Part shown: piece after piece, positions 47,418 to 56,670 of the stretch
Layout of the letters: each line of letters starts with the position of its first letter
How positions within the stretch are numbered: the first letter of the stretch is position 1
Assembly: GCA_003243445.1 (NCBI GenBank)
Contig: QFQQ01000021.1
Location: 1-64,000 of the forward strand
From: Citrobacter freundii
GTDB taxonomy: Bacteria; Bacteroidota; Bacteroidia; Chitinophagales; Chitinophagaceae
Direction of reading: 5' to 3'
Length of the DNA stretch: 64,000 nucleotides
Translations under genes and position numbers: made by a program
The notes under the pieces: generated by a model
Told to the model about the DNA's origin: nothing
Seen by the model: only the letters and a program-made list of their open reading frames with translations
The model's database searches: none

Positions 47418-48503
47418 ATGAATATAGGTCAGCAAATACTTTTTCTGATAAGCACATTGGGTGCACTGAACGGCATCTTGCTGAGTGCGTATATTTTTCT
47501 GCGAAGAAAAAAGCGAACGCTGCCGGCTGTTTTTTTGTCCATCATGCTGATGGCGATCAGCTTGCGTGTTGGCAATTCGGTATTTCTTTATTTTAATACC
47601 GATCTTCCAAAGATCGCTATGCAGATCGGATGGTCAGCCTGTTTTCTGATCGGACCATCGATCTATTTCTTCTTTAGAACGGCATTGGGTAAACCAAAAT
47701 CCACTTTATCAAAAAAAGAAAAGATCGTTTGGGGAGTGATCGTTGGCATTATTGTGATCGGCGGGATCCTGAAACCTTATTCTGCAAATCCGGACCTTTG
47801 GTGCAACGCAATCTCTTATTTTATTTATCTGCAATGGGCGTCATTCCTGATCGCGACGGGTTTCCTGTTAAGCCCGGTTTTGCAACACCTGTTCTTCCGG
47901 AAAACATCCTTGAACACCACGGAAAAATTCTGGCTGATCGTGTTTGGAGGCAATGCTACTATATTCCTGGCATATCAGACATCAATGACAGGAATATTCA
48001 AAGGGCTTTGTCTTGCCGGCGCATTTGCATTTTCCGTCATCCTTTGCCTGACTGTATTTTATTATTTATATGGTGTGGAAATGGATGATATCCTGCAGAT
48101 GGAAGAGGTTCCGCCGCCTGTGAAAACGGGTAAAAGGCGGATTCCGGAGCCGGATGCGATCGCGTGGATTGAAAAACTCCAGAAAGTTATTGCTGAAAAA
48201 GACCTGTACAAAGATCCCAACCTGAAATTGAGCGACCTGGCTCAAAAGATCAATATTTCGGGGCATCAGTTATCACAATTGCTGAATGATCATCTGGGCA
48301 AGAATTTTTCAACTTATATAAATGAATACCGGATCAATGAGGCCTGCAAGCTGATACTGGAGGACGGCAGGCTGAGTTTTGAAGCGATCGGGTATGAAGT
48401 AGGTTATAATTCCAAGTCGACTTTCTATTCGGCCTTTAAGAAGATAAAAGATATGACGCCGGCATTATTTAAAGAAAGCATGGCAAAAGCTGGCGCCAGC
48501 TGA
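47418..48503 (+). CDS. Membrane-bound AraC-family regulator (seven-helix N-terminus)
   Basis: The 361-residue protein has an N-terminal half with about seven hydrophobic helices (LFLISTLGALNGILLSAYIF through SVILCLTVFYYLYG) and a cytoplasmic AraC double helix-turn-helix (about 260-355, LSDLAQKINISGHQLSQLLN, IGYEVGYNSKSTFYSAFKKI). It probably senses a membrane or periplasmic signal directly. The ATG at 47418 is preferred; the earlier ATG at 47358 falls eight bases after the preceding terminator, leaving no room for a promoter. Target unknown. Confidence 0.87.
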   Translation: MNIGQQILFLISTLGALNGILLSAYIFLRRKKRTLPAVFLSIMLMAISLRVGNSVFLYFNTDLPKIAMQIGWSACFLIGPSIYFFFRTALGKPKSTLSKKEKIVWGVIVGIIVIGGILKPYSANPDLWCNAISYFIYLQWASFLIATGFLLSPVLQHLFFRKTSLNTTEKFWLIVFGGNATIFLAYQTSMTGIFKGLCLAGAFAFSVILCLTVFYYLYGVEMDDILQMEEVPPPVKTGKRRIPEPDAIAWIEKLQKVIAEKDLYKDPNLKLSDLAQKINISGHQLSQLLNDHLGKNFSTYINEYRINEACKLILEDGRLSFEAIGYEVGYNSKSTFYSAFKKIKDMTPALFKESMAKAGAS

Positions 48504-48653
48504 AGAACATGTGCATGCGTTCAACTCCTTTCATAATTCATCCGTTTTTTCCTCTCTTTTTTACCGTTATTTTCCATTGAGATTTTGTGTTTTTCCATTG
48601 CTTTCAGCCCGTGGATATATGACCTTTATTCCAGGAAAAAGCTTTTTATTAGT

Positions 48654-48712
48654 CACCGCTCTTTTGGAGGGCCGGGGCGTCGGGCAGGTCCTTTGAAAGG
48701 GCGGTGCTTTTT
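48654..48712 (+). terminator. Long GC-rich hairpin, terminator-like
   Basis: CACCGCTCTTT pairs with AAAGGGCGGTG and encloses GGGCCGGGGCGTCGGG. A T-rich tract follows. It is about 150 bp beyond the AraC stop and may end its transcript or be a small structured RNA. Confidence 0.35.
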
Positions 48713-48753
48713 ATTTATTGGCCGAAAGGCCAAAAACCCCAAAAAAGAAGAAT

Positions 48754-48924
48754 ATGGAAACAAGAAATAAGCAAAAACGATATAAAGAAGATAAGAAACG
48801 GGAAAATTGGTTGAGCATGAAGTTGGATGAACAACTTTGTGCGGTAACTGAGTTGACTTCCTTTAGCAATGTGAAGCTGAAGAAATGCAGAGACTTCACA
48901 CACTTTGAAGTTCTAAAATCCTGA
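48754..48924 (+). CDS. Possible 56-residue lysine-rich protein (uncertain)
   Basis: An open frame starts METRNKQKRYKEDKKREN after a purine-rich leader and ends TGA at 48924. It is very basic at the start, with two cysteines. No family is recognised. It could be a real small gene or chance; there is no neighbour support. Confidence 0.2.
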   Translation: METRNKQKRYKEDKKRENWLSMKLDEQLCAVTELTSFSNVKLKKCRDFTHFEVLKS

Positions 48925-49259
48925 AACTTCAAAGCGATTCACTTCAATTTTTGAATCGACAAAGACAAAAATACAAATATCACGTCTCTCATAACAGAGC
49001 AAGAAGTCTCCTTCCCCCAGGCCCGGGGCCCGGGCTCGGGAGCTATGTTTATTTAACCCATAGCGCAGTATACCTGCGACCGGCAGCAGTGACCGGCCAG
49101 CGGCGTTTGCACTGGATCCTCTGATCACCCCGTTATCCGCGACGACAAAAGCCAATGACCTTCAAACGATTCAGTACAGTTTTATAAATCCGTACTCCTG
49201 ATTTCCAACAATCAAACTCCCCCAGACCCAACGGGCAATACGTTTGCAAAAACAAAACC
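48925..49259. other. Gene-free stretch before the TonB-type receptor
   Basis: No convincing gene. A GCCCGGGGCCCGGGC palindrome lies at 49021-49035. TACGTTTG at 49239-49246 matches the -7 box but has no good -33 partner. Confidence 0.4.
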
Positions 49260-51650
49260 GTGACTTTCCGCAAACCCGCACTCCTTATCGTCCCATTTCT
49301 TCTTTTACAATTATTATCCGCCGCGCAAACCAGGATCACAATAAAAACCCTGGATAGCCGATCGCTTCAGCCCGTCCCTTCGGCCACTATCGGCGTCTAT
49401 CCGGAGAATAATGATACGAATCCCTACAACCAGTTATCGGACAGCGCCGGTTCACTGAGCCTGAACAATGTCCCCACCGGGAAATACAAACTGGAAATAT
49501 CCGCGATCGGATACAGCAGTTTCTCAAAACCCATCATTCTCACCAATCAACCATTTCTTGATACGATCTTCCTTGATCCCGAAGCAAAATTATTAGGTGA
49601 AGTATCCGTCAGCAGCGCAAGACCTGCATTCCAGCGAAAAGGCGATCGCCTTATATTACCAGTCTCCGGCAACCAGTTCTTCAAGACAGCAGCCAACGGC
49701 TACGACATATTAAAAAAAATCCCCGGCCTTTCCGTAGCCGGCGATGGAAGCCTGCTCATGGATGGCCGCGTGGCACCCGGCATCTTTGTTGACGGAAAGC
49801 CTATGCCTATAAGTCCTGAAGAACTTCAAAATTACCTGGGCAGCCTGAATCCTGAAATGATCGCCTCGATCGAATTGATCAGCAATCCCTCCTCCCGCTA
49901 TGATGGCGAATACAAAGCCATTATCGACATAAAATTGAAGCGGGATATGGATCTTGGCTGGAAGGGAAATATCAGCAGCACCATTACCCGGAATGATTTC
50001 ACGCTCGCAGAGCAGAATCTTCTCCTCACATACAAGACCAAAAAGATCGCATATACACTTCGCGGCGGTTACACCAACGGCACAAGAAATTACCGTTACC
50101 GCGCACGTCAGATCCTGTCCGACAATAATATTCTTTCTACCAGAACGAAAACTCCAACATACAATAACAATATCAATTATCAACTCGGTGCCGATTATAG
50201 CATCACCAAACAACACAGACTGGAGATCGTCCTGCGTCATTACATAACTGACAGAGATGTCAATTCACTTAACAGGCTTTTTGCAACTGATCCCTCCGGC
50301 AGCGGAACAACACTAAATACCCACACATATAATAATTCCTCACCCAAACAAAACAACTATGGTGCAAACCTGAACTACTCGGGATCGCTTAAAAAAACAG
50401 ACATACAACTACTCGGAACCTATCTGAATATTTCAAACCGGCAGAACGAAGACATCCAAAACCGCAATACCGTGAACAACGATCTTCTCAGTCACTGGAA
50501 GACTACGTTAAAAAACGATATCACCATCCGCACAGCACAACTCGATCTTTCCCGGGAAACGCTGGCCGGCAGATTTTCGCTCGGGGGAAAATTTGCATTC
50601 ACTACCACAAGAAACGATCTCAGATATGATACATTAAATAACTCTCAGACTTTCATTTTAGATAGTGGGCGAACCAACAACTTTGCATACGACGAATACA
50701 TCAGCGCAGGATATGCTTCTTACGAACGCACTAAAAGCAAGCTGAGCTATGCACTCAGCATTCGTGCCGAACACACACATAGTGTTGCCAACTCCGTTAC
50801 CACCGAAAATATCACTACACGCAATTACCTCAACTGGTTGCCATCAGCAAGCCTGACCTATACTCATAACCGCCATCAATATCATCTTTCCTACTCGAGA
50901 CGCATCACACGCCCAACGTTCACCCAGTTAAACCCCTTCCGGTTTTACCTAAGCCCATTAAACTACCACGTTGGCAATCCATTATTGCTACCCTCCAAAA
51001 CCAGTTCCATTAATCTTGCATATAGCTTTAAAACATTATCCCTGCGCATCTCAGGAGGAAAAGAAACAGATCCATTGAGCAGATACCCGGAATACAATGA
51101 CACGACACATATCCTGGAGTATCTTGGAAGAAACCTTCCTTACAATCATTTTCTCACCATCGAAGGCAGTTATGCCCTTTCAATAACCAAATGGTGGAAA
51201 ACAAATAATACGTTGAATATTCTTTATAAAAAAGAATTAACGCCTTACCATGACAAAACCTATTCATTGGGTATATGGGAATATATGATCACCGGCAGCC
51301 AGGTTTTCACCCTGCCAAAAGGAATCAATGCAGACATTTCTTATAAATATCAATCGCCCGGAGGAAATGGATTGTACAAGACAAAATCTTACTTGTATAT
51401 TGATCTTGGACTACAGAAGACCTGGTTAAATGGACGGCTGAATACGCGGTTGAACTACTACGATATATTCGATCAGTTTGAGGTGCAGTATATTTTCAGA
51501 GAGAAACAGCTTATCAATAATCAGCTTGCGCACTGGTTTGGAACAAGCCGCGTAACCGCAACTATCATATTCTCCTTTGGAAAATCAACTTATAAAACAA
51601 AACAAGGTAACCGGGTGGAAGAAGAAGGTCGGACAGGATTGCAACAATAA
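49260..51650 (+). CDS. TonB-dependent receptor-like outer-membrane protein (outer membrane beta-barrel family)
   Basis: The 796-residue protein has a signal peptide (about 1-22, LLLQLLSAAQT), a carboxypeptidase-regulatory-like domain (about 25-110), a plug-like region (about 115-235, FKTAANGYDILKKIPGLSV, SIELISNPSSRYDGEYKAIIDIKL) and a barrel. This is the Bacteroidota OMP_b-brl_3 class rather than classical SusC, as there is no SusD gene beside it. Ligand unknown. The GTG at 49260 is the only start that gives a signal peptide. It is transcribed alone. Confidence 0.88.
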   Translation: MTFRKPALLIVPFLLLQLLSAAQTRITIKTLDSRSLQPVPSATIGVYPENNDTNPYNQLSDSAGSLSLNNVPTGKYKLEISAIGYSSFSKPIILTNQPFLDTIFLDPEAKLLGEVSVSSARPAFQRKGDRLILPVSGNQFFKTAANGYDILKKIPGLSVAGDGSLLMDGRVAPGIFVDGKPMPISPEELQNYLGSLNPEMIASIELISNPSSRYDGEYKAIIDIKLKRDMDLGWKGNISSTITRNDFTLAEQNLLLTYKTKKIAYTLRGGYTNGTRNYRYRARQILSDNNILSTRTKTPTYNNNINYQLGADYSITKQHRLEIVLRHYITDRDVNSLNRLFATDPSGSGTTLNTHTYNNSSPKQNNYGANLNYSGSLKKTDIQLLGTYLNISNRQNEDIQNRNTVNNDLLSHWKTTLKNDITIRTAQLDLSRETLAGRFSLGGKFAFTTTRNDLRYDTLNNSQTFILDSGRTNNFAYDEYISAGYASYERTKSKLSYALSIRAEHTHSVANSVTTENITTRNYLNWLPSASLTYTHNRHQYHLSYSRRITRPTFTQLNPFRFYLSPLNYHVGNPLLLPSKTSSINLAYSFKTLSLRISGGKETDPLSRYPEYNDTTHILEYLGRNLPYNHFLTIEGSYALSITKWWKTNNTLNILYKKELTPYHDKTYSLGIWEYMITGSQVFTLPKGINADISYKYQSPGGNGLYKTKSYLYIDLGLQKTWLNGRLNTRLNYYDIFDQFEVQYIFREKQLINNQLAHWFGTSRVTATIIFSFGKSTYKTKQGNRVEEEGRTGLQQ

Positions 51651-51991
51651 CACTACTCAAAAAGTTATTATCAAATGATATCTCTTAACCAATGGACAGT
51701 TTCTATTCACCACTTTCAAATCGTCTCCTTCTCTGCGCCGCCAGCGCAGCGCAGCCACTTGGTGCAGCTCAGCGTCGCACTTTTATACGGCGGGCATTCG
51801 CAACAAGCTTGGTCAGCTTTGACCGCTCTTTTAAAAAAGTCTCACCGTGTCCATGCCATTTCAATATCATTGGTTAATGGCTCTTGCCAGCGGGTATAAA
51901 TAACGCAATGAAAGCTCTTTTCATGCCTGGGCAGGTCATCACCTGTAAAGAACAACTGTCCCGGTGATCAAACTCTGTCTCGTAATGTTTA
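51651..51991. other. Gene-free stretch with a 10-bp inverted repeat
   Basis: TTAACCAATG at 51685-51694 is mirrored by CATTGGTTAA at 51868-51877. A GC hairpin (GCGCCGCCAGCGC) lies between. No gene is supported. Confidence 0.4.
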
Positions 51992-52570
51992 TTAAGGTGT
52001 TTTTTGGTAATCAAGAGCTGGTCCCACTTTTTCAAATCCATGTTGCTTTCTGAATTCATCCTGTTCCTGTGGTGTCATCTTTCCAAGCTTTCCTTCACTT
52101 GTAGCTATAAAGAATTCCTCCATTTTTCCGGCTGGCTGAAAGGTCATAAGAAGCCTGGCGTTCCCCTCGTTGGTTTTAGCAAAAGCATGTGGAATACCTC
52201 TTGGCCCAAACACGGTGTCACCTGCTTTTACTTTATAAAGCTGATCGCCTACTTTTATCAGGAATTCCCCTTCAAGTACATACCAAATTTCATCCTGGTC
52301 ATAATGCAAATGCAAAGCCGGTCCACCTTTTTTTATGCGGGTAGACTCATAGACATACAAGTCGCCGTCGGTGTCTTTTGTTGACACCTTCGTATAGAAT
52401 GTGTCGCCTTCAAATAAAGTGATAGCTTTATCAAACCTGTCATTGCCAGCATCAACTTTAAAGGGTTTGGTATTACGATTGTTATTTTTTCGATTTGCCA
52501 AACCAGCAAAGGGCATTGTTAAAACTGAACCTGCAGCGATGCACATTTTCATGAAGGATCCACGTTTCAT
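51992..52570 (-). CDS. Exported cupin-domain protein
   Basis: The 192-residue protein has a twin-arginine-free export signal (about 1-24, MCIAAGSVLTMPFAGLA) and one cupin barrel (about 60-160). Its motif 1 is PALHLHYDQDEIWYVLEGEF (two His, one Glu as metal ligands) and motif 2 GPRGIPHAFAKTNEG with the last His. Likely a periplasmic metal-binding enzyme or binding protein; substrate unknown. The C-terminus (HGFEKVGPALDY) is polar. Stands alone on its strand. Confidence 0.85.
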   Translation of the reverse strand: MKRGSFMKMCIAAGSVLTMPFAGLANRKNNNRNTKPFKVDAGNDRFDKAITLFEGDTFYTKVSTKDTDGDLYVYESTRIKKGGPALHLHYDQDEIWYVLEGEFLIKVGDQLYKVKAGDTVFGPRGIPHAFAKTNEGNARLLMTFQPAGKMEEFFIATSEGKLGKMTPQEQDEFRKQHGFEKVGPALDYQKTP

Positions 52571-52706
52571 TGTTTACGTTTTAGTTAAAATATTAATGAT
52601 GAAATTAAGCTTTATTGGTTTGGTGGGTATGACGTACAACCGTAGTACTGAGAAGTAATATATGAAAACTTCTGCAAAGCCACTTAATTCAGATGCTTTC
52701 GCTCTC

Positions 52707-53357
52707 TCAATTCGCGTTCTTCTTCAACCACTCCAGCCTCCGCTGATCAGGTAAATGTTTTACGGAGAAATGTTCAAATGTTGCATTGAATCCATTTCCA
52801 TCAGGGCAAGCAGCCATCAGTCCAACCATCGCAGGCGTGTTGTCCTGGAGCTGCGCATTGCGCATCATCGTGTATTCTTTATCGTCAAAGGAATAAAAGA
52901 TCTCTACAGCGTCTAATCTGCGTACGGCTTTGATCCAGACGAAAGGCGGTGCCTTATCCAGTTTCACAACGCTCCAGTCGCTTGTTCTATGTGTCACAAC
53001 CGCACTGAGATTGTATTTTCCATCTACAAATTCGATCCCCGCTTTGATATAATTTTCTTTATCCAGGCGGATCATCAAACCCATCTGATCAAAACGTGCT
53101 TTGTATTGCCCGGTGATCTTCACTTTCGCCTCAAACTCGCCGCCGTAGGTTGTATAATAAAAAGGGGCATCGTCAACCGTAAAGCCATAATGTGAGATCC
53201 GCCAGTAATCACTTTGCGGTGTTACAAACATCTGTAGTGCATTATTTTTGATCTCCCATTTTTCCGGTTCATTGAACCATTGCATTTTTTCCAGGGTTTG
53301 GGCAGATAGCTGCTGAACAAGCAAAGGGCACAGAATAGCGAATACGATCTTTTTCAT
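52707..53357 (-). CDS. DUF1349 domain protein, secreted
   Basis: The 216-residue protein has a signal peptide (MKKIVFAILCPLLVQQLSAQ) and a concanavalin-like DUF1349 fold (about 24-205: WFNEPEKWEIKNNALQMFV, DQMGLMIRLDKENYIKAGIEF, DWSVVKLDKAPPFVWIKAVR). Such proteins resemble glycan-binding or glycosidase-associated domains. The acetyltransferase gene lies five bases upstream on the same strand, so the two are probably an operon. No catalytic residues assigned. Confidence 0.85.
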   Translation of the reverse strand: MKKIVFAILCPLLVQQLSAQTLEKMQWFNEPEKWEIKNNALQMFVTPQSDYWRISHYGFTVDDAPFYYTTYGGEFEAKVKITGQYKARFDQMGLMIRLDKENYIKAGIEFVDGKYNLSAVVTHRTSDWSVVKLDKAPPFVWIKAVRRLDAVEIFYSFDDKEYTMMRNAQLQDNTPAMVGLMAACPDGNGFNATFEHFSVKHLPDQRRLEWLKKNAN

Positions 53358-53362
53358 TTATA

Positions 53363-53920
53363 TTATTTGTTTATTTCTTTAATAACCTTGCATGGATTGC
53401 CAAAGGCCACCACATTCGCAGGTATGTTTTTTGTCACCACACTTCCTGCTCCTATAACTGCATTATCGCCGATCTTAACACCAGGAAGTATCGCCACATG
53501 ACCTCCTATCCAAACATTGTCACCGATCGTAACGGGATACGCAAACTCCAGGCCCGCCACACGCTGTTCTGTATCCAGGGGGTGACCTGCCGTGTAAATG
53601 CCAACGTTCGGACCTATCAACACATTATTCCCGATCCTCACCGCTGCACAATCAAGAACTGTGAAGTTAACATTGGCAAAGAAATTCTCCCCGATATGAA
53701 TATTGTAACCGTAATCACAATGAAACCCCTTTTCAATAGTAAACGCATTTCCAACCGTCCCCAATAACCGGCGGAACTTTTTCTGCCGCTCCTCCTTCCG
53801 CGAAGGATGAATGCTGAAGATCTCAAACAGTTGTCCGCTCGCCTGTTCACGATCGCTCAGCAAATCCGGTTCGCCTGCATTGTAGAGTTGCCCCGTCAGC
53901 ATCTTTTGTTTCTCTGTCAT
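53363..53920 (-). CDS. Sugar O-acetyltransferase (maltose acetyltransferase-like)
   Basis: The 185-residue enzyme has a left-handed beta-helix of hexapeptide repeats (about 75-180, IGNNVLIGPNVGIYTAGHPL, NVWIGGHVAILPGVKIGDNA, VIGAGSVVTKNIPANVVAFG) with the active-site His in AGHPLD and an N-terminal helical cap (EKQKMLTGQLYNAGEPDL). It transfers acetyl from acetyl-CoA to sugars in the cytoplasm. It is the first gene of a two-gene minus-strand unit with the DUF1349 gene. Confidence 0.9.
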   Translation of the reverse strand: MTEKQKMLTGQLYNAGEPDLLSDREQASGQLFEIFSIHPSRKEERQKKFRRLLGTVGNAFTIEKGFHCDYGYNIHIGENFFANVNFTVLDCAAVRIGNNVLIGPNVGIYTAGHPLDTEQRVAGLEFAYPVTIGDNVWIGGHVAILPGVKIGDNAVIGAGSVVTKNIPANVVAFGNPCKVIKEINK

Positions 53921-53957
53921 AAGTTCAGGTATTTTGAAAAACTTAAAGACTGTAATT

Positions 53958-53998
53958 TAAAAAAAACCGGGAGACCCGCTCTCACGAATCTCCCGGCT
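53958..53998 (-). terminator. Terminator after the GH92 gene
   Basis: On the minus strand CCGGGAGA and TCTCCCGG pair perfectly (53967-53974 with 53989-53996) and are followed by eight T residues. Confidence 0.8.
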
Positions 53999-54017
53999 CC
54001 CCAAAAACATACCTGGC

Positions 54018-56330
54018 TTATTTCATTCCGATCAATGCCTTTGCAGCAGGATCCGTTGAGAACGAGTAAGGATAATTAGCAGGTAAAACACCACGTTGCT
54101 TGTTCGGTGTTGCACTCATACTAAAATTAAGCGTACCACCTTTGCGGAGTTCAAAATGATTCAACCAGTTATTATCCCATTTCTTCCCGTTTATAGAAAC
54201 TGCCTGTACATAACGCGCGGTAGCACTGTTTGCCGGCGCATTCACTACCAATTGTTTCCCATCTTCCAGGGAAAGCGTCACCTTCCTGAACAGTGGAGCA
54301 CCCAGCACATATTGATCGGTGCCGGGGCAAACAGGATAAAAGCCAAGTGCAGAAAACACATACCATGCAGATGTCTGCCCATTATCTTCATCACCGCAAT
54401 AACCATCCGGTGTTGGCTTATACAAACGGTCCATTGCTTCACGCGCCCAGTACTGTGTCTTCCATGGTTCACCTGAATAATTATACAGGTAGATCATATG
54501 CTGGATCGGCTGATTACCGTGTGCATACTGACCCATGTTCATGATCTGCATTTCGCGGATCTCATGGATCACACCACCATAATAACTATCGTCAAATACA
54601 GGAGGCATATTGAAAACGGAATCCAGCATACCGGAGAATGCTTTATTGCCACCCATTAATTGCTTCAGACTTTCGATATCCTGGAACACGCTCCAGCTGT
54701 AATGCCAGCTGTTTCCTTCCGTAAATGCATCGCCCCATTTGGTTGGGTTGAATGGTGCCTGGAACGAACCATCCTGGTTCTTGCCACGCATCAGTTTTGT
54801 TTCCGGATCAAACAGGTTACGGAAATTCTGTGAGCGCTTTGCATAAAGCGCCAGCTCTTCTTTTGGTTTCCCTAACGCCTTTCCCAACTGGTAGATTGTA
54901 AAATCATCATACGCATATTCCAGTGTACGCGCTGCATTTTCATTGATCTTTACATCATAGGGAACATAACCAAGACGATTGTAATATTCCACTCCTTTAC
55001 GGCCAACTGCGGTCATCGGGCCTTCATTATTCGCACCATGCTTCAATGCTTCATACAATGTGTTGATGTCATATCCTCGGAGACCTTTAATATAAGCATC
55101 TGCTACTACTGAAGCAGAATTATTACCCACCATGATATCCGCAAACCCAGGACTTGACCATTCAGGAAGAAAGCCTCCTTCTTTATAATCATTGATCAAA
55201 CCTTCCTGCATTTCTTTATTGATCGATGGATAAAGGAAATTCAGCAAGGGATACAATGCACGAAAAGTATCCCAGAATCCCGTACCGGCAAACATATAAC
55301 CCGGCAATACCTGCCCGTTATATGGACTCCAGTGAACGATCTTTCCCGCAGCATCGATCTCATACAAACGTTGCGGAAATTGCACGGCACGGAACAGGCA
55401 TGAATAGAAAGTACGGATCTGCTCAGGCGATCCACCTTCCACCAATGCTTTTCCCAATTGTTTATTCCAGCTGTCTTTTGCTTTCTTTTTTGTTGTCTCG
55501 AAATTATCAGCACCGATCTCACGTTTCAGGTTTGTTTCCGCCTGTTCAAAACTGATAAAGGAAGAAGCGATCTTGAAATTTACCTTCTCTCCTTTTTTCG
55601 TTACAAACCCGATCACCGCACCACTGTGATCGGCGGTCATTTCCAGACTGTCTTTTACCAGCGTGCTGTCCCGCCAGGTATAAGAAAGTGAAAATGCTTT
55701 ATCACTATAGATCACAAAATAGTTCTTGAAGTTGGTGAGTTTGCCACGACTGTAACGCGTCGTATAACCAATGATCTTCTTTTCTGAAGGGATCACTTTG
55801 ATATAAGAACCGCGGTTAAAACCATCGATCACCAGGAATGAACTGTCTGAGGCAGGGTACGTCACCTGGACCTGCGCAGCTCTTTCTGTTGTAGTGATCT
55901 CAGTTGTCACATCATGATCTGCGAGATACACGCTGTAATAATAAGGCTTCGACACTTCTGCTTTATGAGAGAACCAGCTGGCGCGATCATCCTGGCGGAA
56001 GCTGAGATGGCGGGTGACCGGCATGATCGAAAACTGGCCATAGTCATTCATCCATGGTGAAGGCTGATGGGTTTGCTTAAACCCGCGGATCTTGTCCGAC
56101 GCATACTGGTAAGCCCAGCCGTTGCCCATCTGACCGGTCTGCGGGATCCAGTAGTTCATGCCCCAGGGCACACCGATAGTGGGATATGTATTACCATTGG
56201 AAAGACTGGGTTTTGAATCGGTGCCCATCAGCGGATTCACAAACTCCACCGGGTCTATCTTGCCGGAAAGCTGTGCTGAAGCGGCAAGAAAAGACAGGGT
56301 TGTTGATAGAAGAATAAAGATTTTTTTCAT
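54018..56330 (-). CDS. GH92 family alpha-mannosidase
   Basis: The 770-residue secreted enzyme has a signal peptide (MKKIFILLSTTLSFLAASAQ). It shows the GH92 N-terminal beta domain (VEFVNPLMGTDSKPSLSNGNTYPTIGVP, MNYWIPQTGQMGNGW) and catalytic barrel text: GTGFWDTFRALYPLL, EGNSWHYSWSVFQDI, GDEDNGQTSAWYVFSALGFY (calcium/acid site). It would release mannose from glycans in the periplasm or outside. No SusC/D pair is adjacent, so this enzyme is not part of a visible utilisation locus. Confidence 0.94.
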   Translation of the reverse strand: MKKIFILLSTTLSFLAASAQLSGKIDPVEFVNPLMGTDSKPSLSNGNTYPTIGVPWGMNYWIPQTGQMGNGWAYQYASDKIRGFKQTHQPSPWMNDYGQFSIMPVTRHLSFRQDDRASWFSHKAEVSKPYYYSVYLADHDVTTEITTTERAAQVQVTYPASDSSFLVIDGFNRGSYIKVIPSEKKIIGYTTRYSRGKLTNFKNYFVIYSDKAFSLSYTWRDSTLVKDSLEMTADHSGAVIGFVTKKGEKVNFKIASSFISFEQAETNLKREIGADNFETTKKKAKDSWNKQLGKALVEGGSPEQIRTFYSCLFRAVQFPQRLYEIDAAGKIVHWSPYNGQVLPGYMFAGTGFWDTFRALYPLLNFLYPSINKEMQEGLINDYKEGGFLPEWSSPGFADIMVGNNSASVVADAYIKGLRGYDINTLYEALKHGANNEGPMTAVGRKGVEYYNRLGYVPYDVKINENAARTLEYAYDDFTIYQLGKALGKPKEELALYAKRSQNFRNLFDPETKLMRGKNQDGSFQAPFNPTKWGDAFTEGNSWHYSWSVFQDIESLKQLMGGNKAFSGMLDSVFNMPPVFDDSYYGGVIHEIREMQIMNMGQYAHGNQPIQHMIYLYNYSGEPWKTQYWAREAMDRLYKPTPDGYCGDEDNGQTSAWYVFSALGFYPVCPGTDQYVLGAPLFRKVTLSLEDGKQLVVNAPANSATARYVQAVSINGKKWDNNWLNHFELRKGGTLNFSMSATPNKQRGVLPANYPYSFSTDPAAKALIGMK

Positions 56331-56670
56331 TGAACGGTCGTCTTGTTTTTTGTCAGAGTAAATGCTTTCATACAGCAGGCAGAGTCGGCAGTCCGCGAAA
56401 TTCGTTAATTATCTGAAAACAGCGCACATTTGATGATCATTCTTTCGCTCTGTCAGGCTCATCATTCCACTTATTATTGCCAGAAGCGGCTTGCAATATC
56501 TTTTTGCAGCGTAATGCATACCTGCGAAGAAAGGACGAATATTCAAAAGACGTAAACTCTTCAATTAAGCCCGGAATTGCCGTTCATCCTATTTTAAGAT
56601 TTTGGATCACGTCAAAGTACGAAAACATTAGTACTTTTTCACTCTTACCCGAATACTTAAATAAACCTCC
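56331..56670. other. Divergent GH92/htrA intergenic region
   Basis: No gene is supported. It must hold promoters for both genes but no clear TAnnTTTG was found. Confidence 0.4.

Noticed and set aside
49021..49035. GCCCGGGGCCCGGGC palindrome as a binding site
   Set aside because: A single GC palindrome without a second copy or neighbouring regulator is not enough evidence.
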